64,000 bases of DNA from Candidatus Mycobacterium wuenschmannii (GCF_030252325.1 NZ_CP126981.1:248001-312000), one strand, 5' to 3'; counted from the first letter of the stretch, positions 45,898-58,361 are shown. Notes: generated by a model from the sequence alone, not told the origin. Numbers and translations: made by a program.

Positions 45898-46599
45898 TCA
45901 CAACCGCCTCGTCAGTGCGTCGGCGGCCGCCAACAGGTCGGCGGCCCAGCGTGCACCGGGCCGGCGACCCATGCGATCGATCGGACCCGACACCGAGATC
46001 GCGGCGACCACCGTGCCGTGGGCATCGCGCACCGGCGCCGAGACACTGGCCACCCCCGGCTCGCGCTCGGCGGCGCTCTGCGCCCAGCCGCGGCGCCGCA
46101 CCTCGGCCAGCACGCGGTCGCTGAACTTGGCGCCCGGCAGCACCGCGGCGCGGGTGGCGTCGTCACCGAACGCAAGCAACACCTTGGCGCCCGAGCCCGC
46201 CGTCATCGGCAACCGCGCACCGACCAGGACCGTATCGCGAAGGCCCGCAGGGGGTTCCACGGCGGCGACGCAAATCCGCGACGTGCCTTCGCGGCGATAC
46301 AACTGCACGCTCTCGCCGGTGATCTCGCGCAGCCGTGGCAGCACCGTTGCGCCGGCGGCCAACAGGGGATCGTGGACCTGTGCCGCCAGTTCGCTGATCG
46401 CCGGCCCCAGCCGCCACCGTCCCTCGCCGTCGCGCGCGAGCAAGCGGTGAACCTCCAGGCCCGCGGCCAACCGGTGCGCGGTGGCCCTGGGGAGCCCGGT
46501 GCGATCACACAATTCGGCTAGCCCGCAGGGTGATTCCGCGATGGTCTGCAGAACCCCCACGGCTTTGTCGAGGACGCCGATGCCGCTATCCTGTCTCAC
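45898..46599 (-). CDS. IclR family regulator, probable leuCD regulator
   Basis: 233 residues, GTG 46599. Winged helix-turn-helix [34 protein letters not shown] and a C-terminal effector domain ([24 protein letters not shown]). It is divergent from leuC. The Corynebacterium homologue LtbR represses leuB and leuCD together with tryptophan genes, so the same role is likely (Rv2989 equivalent). Confidence 0.92.
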   Translation of the reverse strand: MRQDSGIGVLDKAVGVLQTIAESPCGLAELCDRTGLPRATAHRLAAGLEVHRLLARDGEGRWRLGPAISELAAQVHDPLLAAGATVLPRLREITGESVQLYRREGTSRICVAAVEPPAGLRDTVLVGARLPMTAGSGAKVLLAFGDDATRAAVLPGAKFSDRVLAEVRRRGWAQSAAEREPGVASVSAPVRDAHGTVVAAISVSGPIDRMGRRPGARWAADLLAAADALTRRL

Positions 46600-46629
46600 A
46601 GAGAGATACTAACGTCTCGCATAGTGAGA
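46595..46629. promoter_or_regulatory. Candidate IclR (LtbR-type) operator before leuC
   Basis: Overlapping dyads built from TCTC and GAGA fill the gap: TCTC-ACAGA-GAGA near 46594-46606 and TCTC-GCATAGT-GAGA at 46615-46629. The gap is only 51 bp between the regulator and leuC starts, so one site could control both. Confidence 0.5.
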
Positions 46630-46650
46630 TCAACGAATTGGGATGAGCTC

Positions 46651-48084
46651 GTGACGAAAACTGCAGCCCACGACGCCGCGCGCCCGCGCACGCTGGCGGA
46701 GAAGGTCTGGGACGACCACCTGGTGTCGTCCGGCGGCGACAACGAACCGGACCTGATCTACATCGACCTGCATCTGGTGCATGAGGTGACCAGCCCGCAG
46801 GCGTTCGACGGCCTGCGCCTGGCGGACCGTCCGGTGCGACGCCCGGATCTGACGATCGCCACCGAGGACCACAACGTCCCGACGATCGACATCGACAAGC
46901 CGATCGCCGATCCGGTATCGCGCACTCAGGTGGAGACGCTGCGCCGCAACTGCGAGGAATTCGGCGTTCGGCTGTACCCGATGGGCGACATCGAGCAGGG
47001 CATCGTCCATGTCGTCGGTCCGCAGCTGGGCCTGACGCAGCCGGGGATGACAGTCGTGTGCGGTGACAGCCACACCTCGACGCACGGCGCCTTCGGCGCA
47101 ATCGCCATGGGAATCGGCACATCCGAGGTCGAGCACGTGCTGGCCACCCAGACGCTTCCGTTGCGCCCGTTCAAGACGATGGCGGTCAACGTCGACGGTG
47201 AGCTGCCGGCCGGCGTCACCGCAAAGGACGTGATCTTGGCCGTCATCGCCAAGATCGGTACCGGCGGGGGGCAGGGCCACATCATCGAATACCGCGGCAG
47301 CGCCATCGAATCCCTGTCGATGGAGGCGCGGATGACGATCTGCAACATGAGCATCGAAGCCGGCGCGCGCGCAGGCATGGTGGCACCGGATGCCACCACC
47401 TACGAATTCCTGCGCGGCCGCCCGCACGCTCCGACGGGTGCCCAGTGGGATGCGGCGCAGGCCTATTGGGATCAGCTGCGCACCGACGAGGGAGCCGAAT
47501 TCGACACCGAGGTCTACCTGGATGCCGCGTCGCTGACCCCATTCGTCACGTGGGGGACGAACCCCGGACAGGGCGTTCCGCTGGGCGACAACGTCCCTGA
47601 TCCCGAGTTGATGGGCGACGACAACGAGCGACAGGCGGCCGAGAAAGCGCTGGCGTACATGGATCTTCGGCCCGGGCTTCCGATGCGGGAGATCGCCGTC
47701 GACGCCGTGTTCGTGGGCTCGTGCACCAACGGCCGCATCGAGGACCTGCGTGTGGTCGCCGACATCCTGCGGGGCCGGAAGGTCGCCGACGGGGTTCGGA
47801 TGCTGGTCGTGCCGGGCTCGATGCGGGTCCGCGCGCAGGCCGAAAGCGAAGGGCTGGGCGAGATCTTCACGGCCGCGGGTGCCGAATGGCGTCAGGCGGG
47901 CTGCTCGATGTGTCTGGGGATGAACCCCGATCAGCTCGAACCGGGGGAGCGCTGCGCGGCGACGTCGAACCGGAACTTCGAAGGTCGCCAAGGTAAAGGC
48001 AGCCGTACACATTTGGTGTCGCCGGCCGTTGCCGCGGCCACTGCGGTGCGCGGAAAACTCTCCGCGCCGGATGACTTGAACTGA
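46651..48084 (+). CDS. leuC: 3-isopropylmalate dehydratase large subunit
   Basis: 477 residues from GTG 46651; a longer frame from 46624 has no family match. Aconitase-type enzyme of leucine synthesis. Fe-S ligands are the cysteines in GSCTNGR and the pair in [26 protein letters not shown] is the family signature. The ribosome site is weak (GGGATGAG). It is 16 bp before leuD. Confidence 0.97.
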   Translation: MTKTAAHDAARPRTLAEKVWDDHLVSSGGDNEPDLIYIDLHLVHEVTSPQAFDGLRLADRPVRRPDLTIATEDHNVPTIDIDKPIADPVSRTQVETLRRNCEEFGVRLYPMGDIEQGIVHVVGPQLGLTQPGMTVVCGDSHTSTHGAFGAIAMGIGTSEVEHVLATQTLPLRPFKTMAVNVDGELPAGVTAKDVILAVIAKIGTGGGQGHIIEYRGSAIESLSMEARMTICNMSIEAGARAGMVAPDATTYEFLRGRPHAPTGAQWDAAQAYWDQLRTDEGAEFDTEVYLDAASLTPFVTWGTNPGQGVPLGDNVPDPELMGDDNERQAAEKALAYMDLRPGLPMREIAVDAVFVGSCTNGRIEDLRVVADILRGRKVADGVRMLVVPGSMRVRAQAESEGLGEIFTAAGAEWRQAGCSMCLGMNPDQLEPGERCAATSNRNFEGRQGKGSRTHLVSPAVAAATAVRGKLSAPDDLN

Positions 48085-48100
48085 TCGAGAGAGAAATCCA

Positions 48101-48697
48101 ATGGATGCATTTCACACCCACACCGGGATCGGCGTGCCGCTGCGGCGCTCCAATGTCGACACTGACCAGATCATTCCCGCGGTCTACTTGAAGCGAGTCA
48201 CCCGAACGGGTTTCGACGATGGATTGTTCGCGGCGTGGCGCAATGATCCGTCATTCATTCTGAATCTCAGTCCATTCGACAGAGGTTCAGTACTGGTCGC
48301 CGGACCGGATTTCGGGACGGGTTCCTCGCGCGAGCATGCGGTCTGGGCGCTTATGGACTACGGCTTCCGGGTGGTGATCTCGTCGCGCTTCGGTGACATT
48401 TTTCGCGGCAATGCGGGCAAGTCGGGTCTGTTAGCGGCCGAGGTTGCTCAAGATGATGTGGAACTTCTTTGGAAGCTCATCGAGAACAGCCCCGGGCTGG
48501 AAATCACTGTGAATCTTCAAGATCGGAATGTGTCGGCGGGAACGGTGGTGGTGCCGTTCAAGATTGACGATTACACCGCATGGCGTTTGACGGAGGGGCT
48601 CGACGACATAGCCCTTACGCTGCGCAAACGCGACCAGATCGAAGTCTTCGAGGCGGACCGTCCGGACTGGAAGCCAAAGACTTTGCCCTCCGCCTGA
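48101..48697 (+). CDS. leuD: 3-isopropylmalate dehydratase small subunit
   Basis: 198 residues, ATG 48101 with GAGAGA upstream. Swivel domain with [14 protein letters not shown] and the flexible substrate loop [17 protein letters not shown]. Forms the isomerase with LeuC. Ordinary length. Confidence 0.97.
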   Translation: MDAFHTHTGIGVPLRRSNVDTDQIIPAVYLKRVTRTGFDDGLFAAWRNDPSFILNLSPFDRGSVLVAGPDFGTGSSREHAVWALMDYGFRVVISSRFGDIFRGNAGKSGLLAAEVAQDDVELLWKLIENSPGLEITVNLQDRNVSAGTVVVPFKIDDYTAWRLTEGLDDIALTLRKRDQIEVFEADRPDWKPKTLPSA

Positions 48698-48896
48698 CGG
48701 CTCGATCGAGCCCGAAATGGCGGCGCCCCAGGGGCGTATTTCGCCGCTGCGCGACCTCCCAAGGGCGGCAAGCGGATTCCTGAAAAGTTCGCCGAGATCC
48801 ATTGAAATTGCGCGTGGCTCTTGGAAATCAGGCACTTGAGGGTTTACCGTGTTTGCTAGTCGGTCCAGAGAGGGCCACTAGCTTCGGAGGATATGG
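48698..48896 (+). promoter_or_regulatory. hupB upstream region
   Basis: About 200 bp with no gene I can support. GGAGG at 48886-48890 precedes the hupB ATG by 6 bases; another ATG at 48893 is out of frame. TTTACC at 48842 could form part of a promoter, but no pair of boxes is convincing. Confidence 0.4.
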
Positions 48897-49517
48897 ATGG
48901 TCAACAAGGCAGAGCTCATCGACACACTCACCGAGAAATTGGGCACTGACCGTCGTCACGCAACCGCGGCCGTCGAGAATTTCGTCGACACCGTCGTGCG
49001 TGCGGTTCAAAAGGGTGAGAGCGTCACCATTACCGGTTTCGGTGTGTTCGAGCAGCGCCGTCGTGCGGCCCGCGTAGCCCGTAACCCCCGCACCGGCGAG
49101 ACGGTCAAGGTCAAGCCGACCTCGGTGCCGGCATTCCGCCCCGGCGCGCAGTTCAAGGCGGTTGTGTCTGGCGCACAAAAACTCCCATCAGATGGACCTG
49201 CAGTGAAGAGAGGTGTCGTGGCTACTGGAGCGAAGAAGGCGGCGAAGAAGGCCCCCGCTAAGAAGGCGGCCGCGAAGAAGGTCGTGAAGAAGGCTCCGGC
49301 CAAAAAGGCGGCCGCGAAGAAGGTCGTGAAGAAGGCTCCGGCCAAGAAGGCAGCGACCAAGCGGACCACCGCGGCCAAGAAGGCTCCGGCCAAAAAGGCA
49401 GCGACCAAGCGGACCACCGCGGCCAAGAAGGCTCCGGCCAAAAAGGCAGCGACCAAGCGGGCTCCGGCCAAGAAGACCGCAGCCAAAAAGGCTCCGGCTC
49501 GTCGCGGTCGTCGCTAA
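48897..49517 (+). CDS. hupB: HU-like histone HupB with lysine-rich tail
   Basis: 206 residues. Residues 1-90 are a normal HU fold ([16 protein letters not shown], the DNA-binding arm [14 protein letters not shown]). From about residue 110 the tail is composed of AKK, APAKK and KR repeats resembling eukaryotic H1 and ends in ARRGRR. Two repeat types are visible: a 14-residue [14 protein letters not shown] unit and a 16-residue unit with [16 protein letters not shown]. The protein compacts DNA and affects iron and stress responses in M. tuberculosis (Rv2986c). Tail length is likely variable among strains. Confidence 0.97.
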   Translation: MVNKAELIDTLTEKLGTDRRHATAAVENFVDTVVRAVQKGESVTITGFGVFEQRRRAARVARNPRTGETVKVKPTSVPAFRPGAQFKAVVSGAQKLPSDGPAVKRGVVATGAKKAAKKAPAKKAAAKKVVKKAPAKKAAAKKVVKKAPAKKAATKRTTAAKKAPAKKAATKRTTAAKKAPAKKAATKRAPAKKTAAKKAPARRGRR

Positions 49518-49534
49518 GGACTAACCGCACCAAA

Positions 49535-49586
49535 CGCAGATTCGCCGCGGAACCGGCTCACCCGAGCCGTCCGCGGCGAATTTGCG
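49535..49586. terminator. Bidirectional hairpin between hupB and mutT1
   Basis: Seventeen-base arms (49535-49551 and 49570-49586) pair with a single mismatch, and the interior CGGCTC/GAGCCG extends the stem. It lies exactly between convergent genes, ending 3 bp from the mutT1 stop. No long T run, but AAATTCGC in one arm gives T-rich ends either way. Confidence 0.75.
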
Positions 49587-49588
49587 TG

Positions 49589-50521
49589 TCAGGCCTCGAT
49601 GTTGGCGGCCAGTGCGCTGCCGATGTGATCGGCGGCGATCAGCCGGCCGTCCGCCAATGACAGCACCCACGTGCTGCCCTTGCGGTTGCGCGACTTGTCC
49701 GGGCGGACCCCGTCGCGTTCGCACCACCAGGCGATCAGGTCCGGAATGACCTTGCCCTGAGTGCAAATCACCGGCGTGCGGTGCGATTCGACGATCTGCA
49801 GCACGCGGCGCCGCGCGCGCTTCGCGTTGTCGGCGTACGCCTCTTCGGTCAGGGCCGGCTCGTTGGTGATCGTGACGCCCAGCTCTTCGGCGAGCGGTTC
49901 CACTGTCTGTTGGCAGCGCACCCGATCCGCGGCGAAGACGTCGGTGGGGCCGAAGGTCGACAGTTGCGCGACAAGCGCCTCGGCCTGTGCCCGGCCCTTT
50001 TTGTCCAGTGGACGCATCTTGTCGTCGCCGGTGAAGCGGGACTTGCTGCCCGCGGTGCCGTGCCGGACGATCAACACTGATTGAGTGTCAGCCGGTTGTT
50101 TTGCCCACCGCCGCAATATCTTTCGGTCGTAGGGGTACGACACCTTCTTGAGCGCGGCAGCGACCGGCAACCAGATGAGCTCGTCGACCTCGTTGTTGGG
50201 TGCGAAGCTGCCGCCGATGCTGCGGGCCGACCAGTATTGGACCCGCTTGGTGCGCTGCTCGATCGGATAGCTCACGGTGGCGATCCGCCGGCCGAGGTGG
50301 ACGAGATACCCCGTCTCCTCGAGCACCTCGCGTACGGCCGTCACCGGTTCGGTCTCGCCGGGGTCGACTTTGCCCTTGGGCAGCGACCAGTCGTCGTATC
50401 GCGGACGGTGGATCACCGCGACCTCGGCGGCGGATTCGCGGTGCCCCGGTCGCCACAGCACGCCGCCGGCGGCTAGGACGATCTTGCTCGTCGAGCGCCC
50501 TGACGAGGTTTGTGTCGACAC
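49589..50521 (-). CDS. mutT1: MutT1: Nudix hydrolase fused to histidine phosphatase
   Basis: 310 residues, GTG 50521. The N-terminal Nudix box is [24 protein letters not shown]. The C-terminal half is a phosphoglycerate-mutase-like phosphatase with LIVRHGTAG and ICTQGKV. In mycobacteria the enzyme removes 8-oxo-(d)GTP and degrades diadenosine polyphosphates (Rv2985). Encoded 67 bp downstream of ppk on the same strand. Confidence 0.95.
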   Translation of the reverse strand: MSTQTSSGRSTSKIVLAAGGVLWRPGHRESAAEVAVIHRPRYDDWSLPKGKVDPGETEPVTAVREVLEETGYLVHLGRRIATVSYPIEQRTKRVQYWSARSIGGSFAPNNEVDELIWLPVAAALKKVSYPYDRKILRRWAKQPADTQSVLIVRHGTAGSKSRFTGDDKMRPLDKKGRAQAEALVAQLSTFGPTDVFAADRVRCQQTVEPLAEELGVTITNEPALTEEAYADNAKRARRRVLQIVESHRTPVICTQGKVIPDLIAWWCERDGVRPDKSRNRKGSTWVLSLADGRLIAADHIGSALAANIEA

Positions 50522-50588
50522 CTACACTCCTGCAAGTCAATTGGGGCCCAACGGGGCCTATGGCCAGAAGCTCGAGGTCTGCCGTCGG

Positions 50589-52781
50589 CTAGCTGCGGTG
50601 CTTGTCCATCAGCGACACCTGGTGGTCGCGGACCGAGTGGCCGGCCTGCGGCGACGCTTTCCACTGGCCCTCGGAGCCCAATTCCCAGCAGCGCGTCGCG
50701 GGGTCGAGCGCCGAGTCCAGAATGTCGTTGAGTTGAGTGGTCAGGCGCGGATCCTTGACCTGAACCAGAACCTCGACGCGGCGATCGAGGTTGCGGTGCA
50801 TCATGTCTGCGCTGCCGATCCAGACCTCGTTGATGGCGCGGAAATTGAAAATGCGCGAGTGTTCGAGGTACTGGCCGAGGATGGAACGCACGGTGATGTT
50901 CTCGGAGAAGCCCGCCACGCCCGGGCGCAGCGCGCAGATCCCGCGCACCACCACCTCGACACGCACACCGGCCTGCGACGCACGGTAGAGCGCATCGATG
51001 ACCTGCTCGTCGACCAGAGAGTTCATCTTCAGCCGGATGTGCCCCTTGCCGGTTTCCTTGTGCGCGGCGATCTCCTGGTTGACGCGATCGATGATTCCGA
51101 GACGAATCCCGTGCGGCGCAACCAGAAGGTTCCGGTAGGACACCTTGCGCGAGTAGCCCGTCAATGTGTTGAACAGGTCGGTCAGGTCGGCGCCGATGTC
51201 GGGGTCGGCGGTCAGCAGGCCGACGTCCTCGTACAACCGCGCCGTCTTGCTGTTGTAGTTGCCGGTCCCGATGTGGCAGTAGCGCCGGATCGTCGAGCCC
51301 TCGCGCCGCACGACCAGGCAGGTCTTGCAGTGCGTCTTCAATCCCACCAGGCCGTAGGCGACGTGCACGCCCGCCTGCTCCAGCGCGCGCGCCCACTTGA
51401 TGTTGGCCTGCTCGTCGAATCGGGCCTTGATTTCCACCAGCGCCACGACTTGCTTTCCGGCAGCGGCTGCTTCGATCAGCGCTCGCACGATCGGCGAGTC
51501 TCCAGAGGTGCGGTAGAGCGTCTGCTTGATCGCGAGCACGTTGGGGTCGGCTGCGGCCAGTTCGATGAAGCGCTGCGTGCTCGTCGAGAACGAGTCGTAG
51601 GGGTGGTGCACCAGCACGTCACCCTCGCGCAGCGTCGCGAAGATGCTCTTGGGCGTCTCGCGATCTACGAAGGCGGGGCTGGTCGCCGGGACGAACGCCG
51701 GATCCTTCAGCGTCGGACGGTCGACGCCGTAGATCTGCCAGAGCGACGAGAGGTCAAGCAGCCCAGGCACTTGGATGACGTCGCCGGGATGCACGTCGAG
51801 CTCGCGAAGCAGCAGCTCCAGCATGTGTTCGGTCATGTCGTCGGCCACCTCGAGGCGCACCGGCGAACCGAATCGGCGGCGCGCGAGCTCGCGCTCCAAC
51901 GCCTGCAGCAGATCCTCGTCGCGGTCTTCGTCGACCTCGAAGTCGGCGTTGCGGGTGATCCGGAAGGCGTGGTGCTCAACGATTTCCATGCCCGGGAACA
52001 GCGCGGTCAGGAACGCCGCGATCAGCTCCTCCATCGGCAGGAAGCGGACTTCCTTCTTGCCGCCCACCTCGTTGACACCCGGCCGGTCGTCGAGTTCGAC
52101 GAAGCGATCGACGTTGTCGGGCACCTTGACCCGCGCGAAGTGCTGGCCGCCGTCGTCGGGTTGCTTGACGGTGACGGCGAGATTCAGGCTCAGGCCGCTG
52201 ACGAACGGGAACGGGTGGGCGGGGTCGACCGCCAACGGGGTCAGCACCGGGAAGACCTGCTCGGTGAAGTACGTCGAGAGCCGGTCGCGCTCGGCCCTGT
52301 CGAGATCGGCCCACGTGACGATGCGGATGCCCTCTTCGGCGAGACCGGGCTCGACCGAGTTGAGGAACACCTCGGCGTGCCGGGTCGCGATCTTCTGGGT
52401 CTGTTCACCGATGCGACGCAGTTGCTCGCGCGGAGTCAGCCCGTCCGCGGAACGCACCGACAGGCCCATCTCGTCGCGCCGTTTGAGGCCGGCGACGCGG
52501 ACCATGTAGAACTCGTCAAGGTTGGAGGCGAAGATCGCGAGAAACTTCGCGCGCTCAAGCAGCGGCAGCGACGTGTCTTCGGCGAGCGCGAGGACGCGGG
52601 CGTTGAAGTCCAGCCAGCTCAGCTCGCGGTTGATGTAGCGGTCTTCCGGAAGAGGGTTCTCGACCGCGGTGGCGGTGGTGGCAGGCGGCGCACCCGGCGC
52701 GGTGTCGACGGCCGGCCGCTCCGGAGCTTCGGCGGAGGCGGCGGTGTCCGGGGCTTTGATGTCAGTCACCCTTGCGATCAT
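50589..52781 (-). CDS. ppk: Polyphosphate kinase 1
   Basis: About 730 residues from ATG 52781; an in-frame GTG follows at 52770. Makes polyphosphate from ATP. Conserved [17 protein letters not shown], the [21 protein letters not shown] helical bundle, and the phosphorylated His in [19 protein letters not shown]. The Ala/Pro-rich first 45 residues are variable in the family. Polyphosphate feeds stress signalling through MprAB and SigE in M. tuberculosis. Follows fbiD in the same direction. Confidence 0.96.
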   Translation of the reverse strand: MIARVTDIKAPDTAASAEAPERPAVDTAPGAPPATTATAVENPLPEDRYINRELSWLDFNARVLALAEDTSLPLLERAKFLAIFASNLDEFYMVRVAGLKRRDEMGLSVRSADGLTPREQLRRIGEQTQKIATRHAEVFLNSVEPGLAEEGIRIVTWADLDRAERDRLSTYFTEQVFPVLTPLAVDPAHPFPFVSGLSLNLAVTVKQPDDGGQHFARVKVPDNVDRFVELDDRPGVNEVGGKKEVRFLPMEELIAAFLTALFPGMEIVEHHAFRITRNADFEVDEDRDEDLLQALERELARRRFGSPVRLEVADDMTEHMLELLLRELDVHPGDVIQVPGLLDLSSLWQIYGVDRPTLKDPAFVPATSPAFVDRETPKSIFATLREGDVLVHHPYDSFSTSTQRFIELAAADPNVLAIKQTLYRTSGDSPIVRALIEAAAAGKQVVALVEIKARFDEQANIKWARALEQAGVHVAYGLVGLKTHCKTCLVVRREGSTIRRYCHIGTGNYNSKTARLYEDVGLLTADPDIGADLTDLFNTLTGYSRKVSYRNLLVAPHGIRLGIIDRVNQEIAAHKETGKGHIRLKMNSLVDEQVIDALYRASQAGVRVEVVVRGICALRPGVAGFSENITVRSILGQYLEHSRIFNFRAINEVWIGSADMMHRNLDRRVEVLVQVKDPRLTTQLNDILDSALDPATRCWELGSEGQWKASPQAGHSVRDHQVSLMDKHRS

Positions 52782-52853
52782 TCCCCATCGGTGGCGGGTG
52801 CTGCTACCGACCGGCGGTGGGACATTTGCCGTTGTAGCCCCGTTCACCCGTCG

Positions 52854-53624
<771 letters not shown>

Positions 53625-53678
53625 ACGGTGAAGCGCCGGGAGTTAGAGCACACTGACCAGACGGGACCTAGCCGACAC

Positions 53679-54680
53679 ATGCCCACGACGACAGCGGTAA
53701 TGGGGTCCGGCGCGTGGGGCACGGCGCTGGCCAAACTGCTCGCCGACGCCGGCGGTGACGTCTCGTTGTGGGCGCGGCGATCCGATGTCGCCGAGCAGAT
53801 CAACTCCACCCGTCGCAACCCCGACTACACGGCCGATGTGGCCTTGCCCGACGGCATTCGGGCTACCGCGGATCCAGCCGAGGCGTTGAGCGGAGCCACG
53901 ACGGTTCTACTGGCGGTCCCTGCTCAGACCATGCGAACCAACCTCGAGCAATGGGCCGGCCTGATGGCCCCCGGCGCGACACTGGTCAGCGCCGCGAAGG
54001 GCATCGAACTCGGCACGCTGATGCGGATGAGCCAGGTGATCGTCGCTGCGACCGGGGTCGACTCGTCGCAGGTCGCGGTGATCTCCGGACCGAACCTGGC
54101 CAACGAGATCGCCGACGAACAACCCGCGGCCACCGTGATCGCCTGCCCCGACTCCGGTCGGGCCGTCGCACTGCAGCGCATGCTGAACACCGCCTACTTC
54201 CGGCCGTACACGAATGCCGACGTCATCGGCACCGAGATCGGCGGCGCCTGCAAGAACGTGATCGCGCTGGCCTGCGGCATGGCGTCCGGGGTGGGGTTGG
54301 GGGAGAACACCGCGGCGGCGATCATCACCCGGGGTCTGGCGGAGATCATGCGCTTCGGCATCGCCGTGGGGGCCAAGGGCACCACGCTGGCCGGGCTGGC
54401 CGGCGTCGGAGATCTGGTCGCGACCTGCACCTCACCCAGATCGCGCAACCGCAGTTTCGGCGAGAGCCTGGGCCGCGGCGAGACCATGGAGGCCGCTCTG
54501 CAGGCACGCGGCGGACACGTCGTCGAGGGCGTCACCTCATGTCAGTCGGTGCTGGCGCTGGCCTCCAGTTATGACGTCGAGATGCCCCTGACCGACGCCG
54601 TCCACCGGGTTTGCCACAAAGGACTCTCGGTCGATCAGGCCGTGATCGCGTTGCTGGGGCGCAGCACCAAGCCGGAATGA
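53679..54680 (+). CDS. gpsA: NAD(P)-dependent glycerol-3-phosphate dehydrogenase
   Basis: 333 residues from ATG 53679. Makes glycerol-3-phosphate for phospholipids. Rossmann motif [16 protein letters not shown], catalytic Lys in [13 protein letters not shown] and [10 protein letters not shown]. Begins about 55 bp after the tandem repeat. Rv2982c-like; followed 44 bp later by ddlA. Confidence 0.96.
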   Translation: MPTTTAVMGSGAWGTALAKLLADAGGDVSLWARRSDVAEQINSTRRNPDYTADVALPDGIRATADPAEALSGATTVLLAVPAQTMRTNLEQWAGLMAPGATLVSAAKGIELGTLMRMSQVIVAATGVDSSQVAVISGPNLANEIADEQPAATVIACPDSGRAVALQRMLNTAYFRPYTNADVIGTEIGGACKNVIALACGMASGVGLGENTAAAIITRGLAEIMRFGIAVGAKGTTLAGLAGVGDLVATCTSPRSRNRSFGESLGRGETMEAALQARGGHVVEGVTSCQSVLALASSYDVEMPLTDAVHRVCHKGLSVDQAVIALLGRSTKPE

Positions 54681-54724
54681 GCTCGTAACCAGCGCCGCTG
54701 CGCCAGCCGGTAGCCTCTCTGGTT

Positions 54725-55858
54725 GTGAACGCCCGCCCGTCCTCCCACGCGCCCGATCGGGACCGTGTCCGGGTTGCCGTCGTGTTCGGCGGGCGCAGTA
54801 GCGAGCACGCCATTTCCTGCGTCTCGGCGGGCAGCATCCTGCGCAACCTCGACCCGGAGCGGTTCGAGGTCGTCGCGGTCGGCATCACCCCGGAGGGCTC
54901 CTGGGTGCTCACTGACGGCGACCCCGCGGCGCTGGCCATCACCGACCGGCGGTTACCCGGGGTGACCTCGGCGTCGGGCACCGAGTTGGCGTTGACTGCC
55001 GACCCGCGCCGCGCCGGTCAACTGGTGTCGCTGTCGCCCGGCGGGGGCGAGGTGCTGACGTCGGTCGATGTGGTGTTCCCGGTGCTGCACGGTCCGTACG
55101 GCGAAGACGGCACGATCCAGGGTCTGCTCGAACTCGCCGGGGTGCCGTACGTCGGTGCCGGGGTGCTGGCGAGCGCGGCCGGAATGGACAAGGAGTTCAC
55201 CAAGAAGCTGCTGACGGCCGAGGGCCTGCCGATCGGTGACTACGCGGTGCTGCGGCCTTCGGAGTCGACGCTGGACGCCGAACAGCTTGACCGGCTTGGT
55301 CTTCCGGCCTTCGTCAAGCCCGCTCGCGGTGGCTCGTCGATCGGGGTCAGTCGGATCACCAGCCGGCACGAACTGCCCGACGCGATCGCCTACGCCCGCA
55401 AGCATGATTCGAAGGTGATCGTCGAGTCCGCGATCGTGGGCCGCGAACTGGAATGCGGTGTGCTCGAATTTCCCGACGGCACTGTGCAAGCCAGTACTTT
55501 GGGGGAGATCCGGGTGGCCGGGGTCCGTGGTCGCGAGGATTCGTTCTACGACTTCGCCACCAAATACCTCGACGATGCCGCCGAACTCGACGTGCCCGCC
55601 AAGGTCGACGATGACGTCAGCGATGCGGTGCGAGCGTTGGCAATTCGCGCGTTCACGGCCATCGACGGCCGCGGTCTGGCGCGGGTCGACTTCTTCCTCA
55701 CCGAGGACGGGCCGATCATCAACGAGGTCAACACCATGCCCGGGTTCACCACGATCTCGATGTATCCGCGGATGTGGGCGGCCAGCGGCGTCGACTATCA
55801 GACCCTGTTGGCGACCATGGTCGACACCGCGTTGTCGCGTGGGACCGGTCTGGTCTGA
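54725..55858 (+). CDS. ddlA: D-alanine:D-alanine ligase
   Basis: 377 residues, GTG 54725. ATP-grasp enzyme for the peptidoglycan dipeptide and a target of cycloserine. Motifs [48 protein letters not shown] and [23 protein letters not shown] are intact. Usual length for the mycobacterial enzyme (Rv2981c). Confidence 0.97.
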   Translation: MNARPSSHAPDRDRVRVAVVFGGRSSEHAISCVSAGSILRNLDPERFEVVAVGITPEGSWVLTDGDPAALAITDRRLPGVTSASGTELALTADPRRAGQLVSLSPGGGEVLTSVDVVFPVLHGPYGEDGTIQGLLELAGVPYVGAGVLASAAGMDKEFTKKLLTAEGLPIGDYAVLRPSESTLDAEQLDRLGLPAFVKPARGGSSIGVSRITSRHELPDAIAYARKHDSKVIVESAIVGRELECGVLEFPDGTVQASTLGEIRVAGVRGREDSFYDFATKYLDDAAELDVPAKVDDDVSDAVRALAIRAFTAIDGRGLARVDFFLTEDGPIINEVNTMPGFTTISMYPRMWAASGVDYQTLLATMVDTALSRGTGLV

Positions 55859-55865
55859 CCGCCGA

Positions 55866-56390
55866 TCAGCCCCGCGCCGGGTCGACGGGCCGGGCCGGCA
55901 CGACGCGGTCGATCAACTCGGACAGCTGCTGGATCGGCGTCGGCCCGGAATTCGGTGGCAGCGTCAGCGCCACGTAGACCGCCCGATCCACGGTGTACCA
56001 GGTCGATCGTTGGTCCTGGCGCACCTCGAACCATTGCACGTTGTCGACGACCTGGAGCGGGGACCCGATGACGAAATCGGCTGGGCGCTCGAGGCCGCAC
56101 CGCAGCACCACGGCATCCCCGGAACTCGACGGCTGCCAAGCCGCCGCCCCGTCCGGGGCCGGTTGCGCCAGCTGAGCCCGGGTGTAGTCGCCAAGGCGTT
56201 GGGGCAGCGCGTCAGTCAGCCGGCGGCAGGCAGGATCGTGTGCCTGCGGCGCGGGCACGGCCGCGACGACGGCCGGGCCGGCGGTGTGGTGGCGGGTCGC
56301 GGCGATCGCCAGAATGACACCGATGGCGCCGACCGCCACCGCCAATGCGGCGATCAGTGCGGCCCGCGGGGGGCCGTCGGACTCGGCCAT
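55866..56390 (-). CDS. DUF3515 membrane-anchored protein (Rv2980-like)
   Basis: 174 residues from ATG 56390. One N-terminal membrane helix (AALIAALAVAVGAIGVILAIAAT) and an extracytoplasmic domain with a Cys pair (DPACRRL; LRCGLERP) and WFEVRQDQRSTWYTVDR, the features of the actinobacterial DUF3515 family. Function unknown. Divergent from thiL by 24 bp. Confidence 0.88.
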   Translation of the reverse strand: MAESDGPPRAALIAALAVAVGAIGVILAIAATRHHTAGPAVVAAVPAPQAHDPACRRLTDALPQRLGDYTRAQLAQPAPDGAAAWQPSSSGDAVVLRCGLERPADFVIGSPLQVVDNVQWFEVRQDQRSTWYTVDRAVYVALTLPPNSGPTPIQQLSELIDRVVPARPVDPARG

Positions 56391-56414
56391 GGCTAGAAAC
56401 CTACCGTTGATGCT

Positions 56415-57371
56415 GTGCACAGGGACGAGTCGGATCGCACCCTCGCTCAGATGGGCGAATTCGGAGTGATCGAGCGGCTGACCCGGGGTCGACCGGGATC
56501 GGCCGATGTGGTCGTTGGCCCCGGCGACGACGGCGCGGTGGTGTTGGCCGGTGACGGTCGCGTAGTGGTGTCCACCGACATGCTGGTGGAGGGCCGGCAC
56601 TTTCGGCTGGACTGGTCGACGCCGTACGACGTCGGCCGTAAAGCGGTGGCGCAGAATGCCGCCGACATCGAGGCGATGGGGGCGCGCGTTTCCGCCTTCG
56701 TCGTAGGATTCGGCGCGCCGGCGGAAACTACTGCAGCGCAAGTCAATACGCTGGCCGACGGAATGTGGGAGGAAGCCGGCCGGGTCGGCGCGGTCATCGT
56801 CGGCGGCGACTTGGTGGCCAGCCCGCAGTGGGTGGTGTCGGTGACCGTGCTCGGCGATCTCGAGGGCCGCGCCCCGGTGTTGCGGTCCGGTGCGAGGCCC
56901 GGCTCGCAGCTGGCGATCGCCGGCTGGCTCGGCCAGTCGGCTGCCGGATTCATGTTGTGGGACAGGAAGATCGAACGCTTCGATGAGTTACGTCGACGCC
57001 ACCTGGTGCCACAGCCGCCGTACGGCCAGGGCCGCGCGGCCGCCGAGGCGGGAGCGCACGCGATGATCGACATCTCGGACGGCCTGGTCGGCGATCTGCA
57101 GCACGTCGCCGACGCGTCCGGGGTCGTCATCGACCTGAGCACCGAGGCGCTCAGCGCCGACCGGGAAGTGTTGGCGCAGGCGGCGGCGGACCTCGGAGTC
57201 GACCCGTGGGACTGGGTGTTCGGCGGTGGCGAAGACCATGCCCTGGTAGCCGCGTTCCCCGGGCCCGTGCCCGGCGGCTGGCGCGTGATCGGGCGGGTGC
57301 TCGACGGCCCCGCCGCGGTACTCGTCGACGGTGCACCGTGGCGCGGGTACGCGGGATGGCAGTCGTTCTAG
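56415..57371 (+). CDS. thiL: Thiamine-monophosphate kinase
   Basis: 318 residues, GTG 56415. Phosphorylates thiamine monophosphate to the active diphosphate. FGVIERLTRG, VVGPGDDGAVV (ATP and Mg site), STDMLVEGRHF, VGGDLVASPQWVVSVTVLG and MIDISDGLVGDL are the family blocks. Rv2977c-like; 19 bp before the DUF1330-like gene. Confidence 0.95.
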   Translation: MHRDESDRTLAQMGEFGVIERLTRGRPGSADVVVGPGDDGAVVLAGDGRVVVSTDMLVEGRHFRLDWSTPYDVGRKAVAQNAADIEAMGARVSAFVVGFGAPAETTAAQVNTLADGMWEEAGRVGAVIVGGDLVASPQWVVSVTVLGDLEGRAPVLRSGARPGSQLAIAGWLGQSAAGFMLWDRKIERFDELRRRHLVPQPPYGQGRAAAEAGAHAMIDISDGLVGDLQHVADASGVVIDLSTEALSADREVLAQAAADLGVDPWDWVFGGGEDHALVAAFPGPVPGGWRVIGRVLDGPAAVLVDGAPWRGYAGWQSF

Positions 57372-57390
57372 GTATCAGTAGGGTGACCGG

Positions 57391-57681
57391 GTGACCGTCT
57401 ACGCGATCGCCCAGTTGCGCTTCACCGACCGGGCGGCCTACGACCGGTATCAGGGGCGATTCCTAAAAGTGTTCAGTCGATACAGCGGCACACTGCTGGC
57501 CGCCGATGAACAGCCCCAGGTAGTCGAAGGTCGCTGGGACCGGGAGAAGGTGGTGCTGATGTCGTTTCCCGACGAGGCGGAATTTCGGTCATGGTCGGAA
57601 TCAGCTGACTATCAAAAGATTTCGAAGGATCGCGAGGCGGGAGCGGACTCGGTGGTGCTGTTGGTGAGGGGGCTGGCATGA
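57391..57681 (+). CDS. DUF1330-like small protein
   Basis: 96 residues, GTG 57391. Dimeric alpha/beta-barrel style: [54 protein letters not shown] and [12 protein letters not shown] match DUF1330. No catalytic function assigned. It sits between thiL and ung with a 4-bp overlap onto ung, and I do not recall it at this position in M. tuberculosis. Confidence 0.85.
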   Translation: MTVYAIAQLRFTDRAAYDRYQGRFLKVFSRYSGTLLAADEQPQVVEGRWDREKVVLMSFPDEAEFRSWSESADYQKISKDREAGADSVVLLVRGLA

Positions 57682-58361
57682 CCGCCAAGCCGCTACGCGA
57701 ACTGATCGACGACGGCTGGGCCACCGCGCTGCAGCCGGTCGAGGAGCAGGTCGCGACGATGGGACAGTTCCTCCGCGAGGAAATCGCTGCGGGTCGGGGA
57801 TACCTGCCCGCCGGCGAGAATGTGTTGCGCGCCTTCACCTTTCCATTCGACAAGGTGCGGGTGCTGATTGTCGGCCAAGATCCCTATCCCACGCCCGGGC
57901 ACGCCGTTGGACTGAGCTTCTCCGTTGCTCCCGACGTGCGCCCGCTACCGCGCAGTCTGGAGAACATCTTTCGCGAGTACTCCAGCGACTTGGGCTTTCC
58001 GGCCCCATCCAACGGGGATCTCACCACCTGGGCCCAGCGCGGCGTGCTGATGCTCAACCGAGTTCTCACCGTCCAGCCGGGCAACTCGGCATCGCATCGT
58101 GGCAAGGGCTGGGAAGCGGTCACCGAGTGCGCGATTCGCGCGCTGGTGGAACGCCGTCAGCCGATGGTCGCGATCCTGTGGGGCCGCGACGCGTCGACTC
58201 TCACGTCGATGCTGGCGGGTAGTGACTGCCTGTCGATCGAATCGCCGCATCCGTCGCCGCTCTCGGCGTCGCGCGGATTCTTCGGATCGCGGCCGTTCAG
58301 CCGCGCCAATGAACTACTCGCCCAGCTGGGCGCGGAACCGATCGACTGGCAGCTGCCCTGA
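57678..58361 (+). CDS. ung: Uracil-DNA glycosylase
   Basis: 227 residues, ATG 57678. Removes uracil from DNA. Water-activating loop [17 protein letters not shown], uracil pocket [17 protein letters not shown] and the leucine loop [18 protein letters not shown] are all present. High-GC mycobacteria depend on it. Convergent with rpmB (6-bp gap). Confidence 0.97.
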   Translation: MTAKPLRELIDDGWATALQPVEEQVATMGQFLREEIAAGRGYLPAGENVLRAFTFPFDKVRVLIVGQDPYPTPGHAVGLSFSVAPDVRPLPRSLENIFREYSSDLGFPAPSNGDLTTWAQRGVLMLNRVLTVQPGNSASHRGKGWEAVTECAIRALVERRQPMVAILWGRDASTLTSMLAGSDCLSIESPHPSPLSASRGFFGSRPFSRANELLAQLGAEPIDWQLP

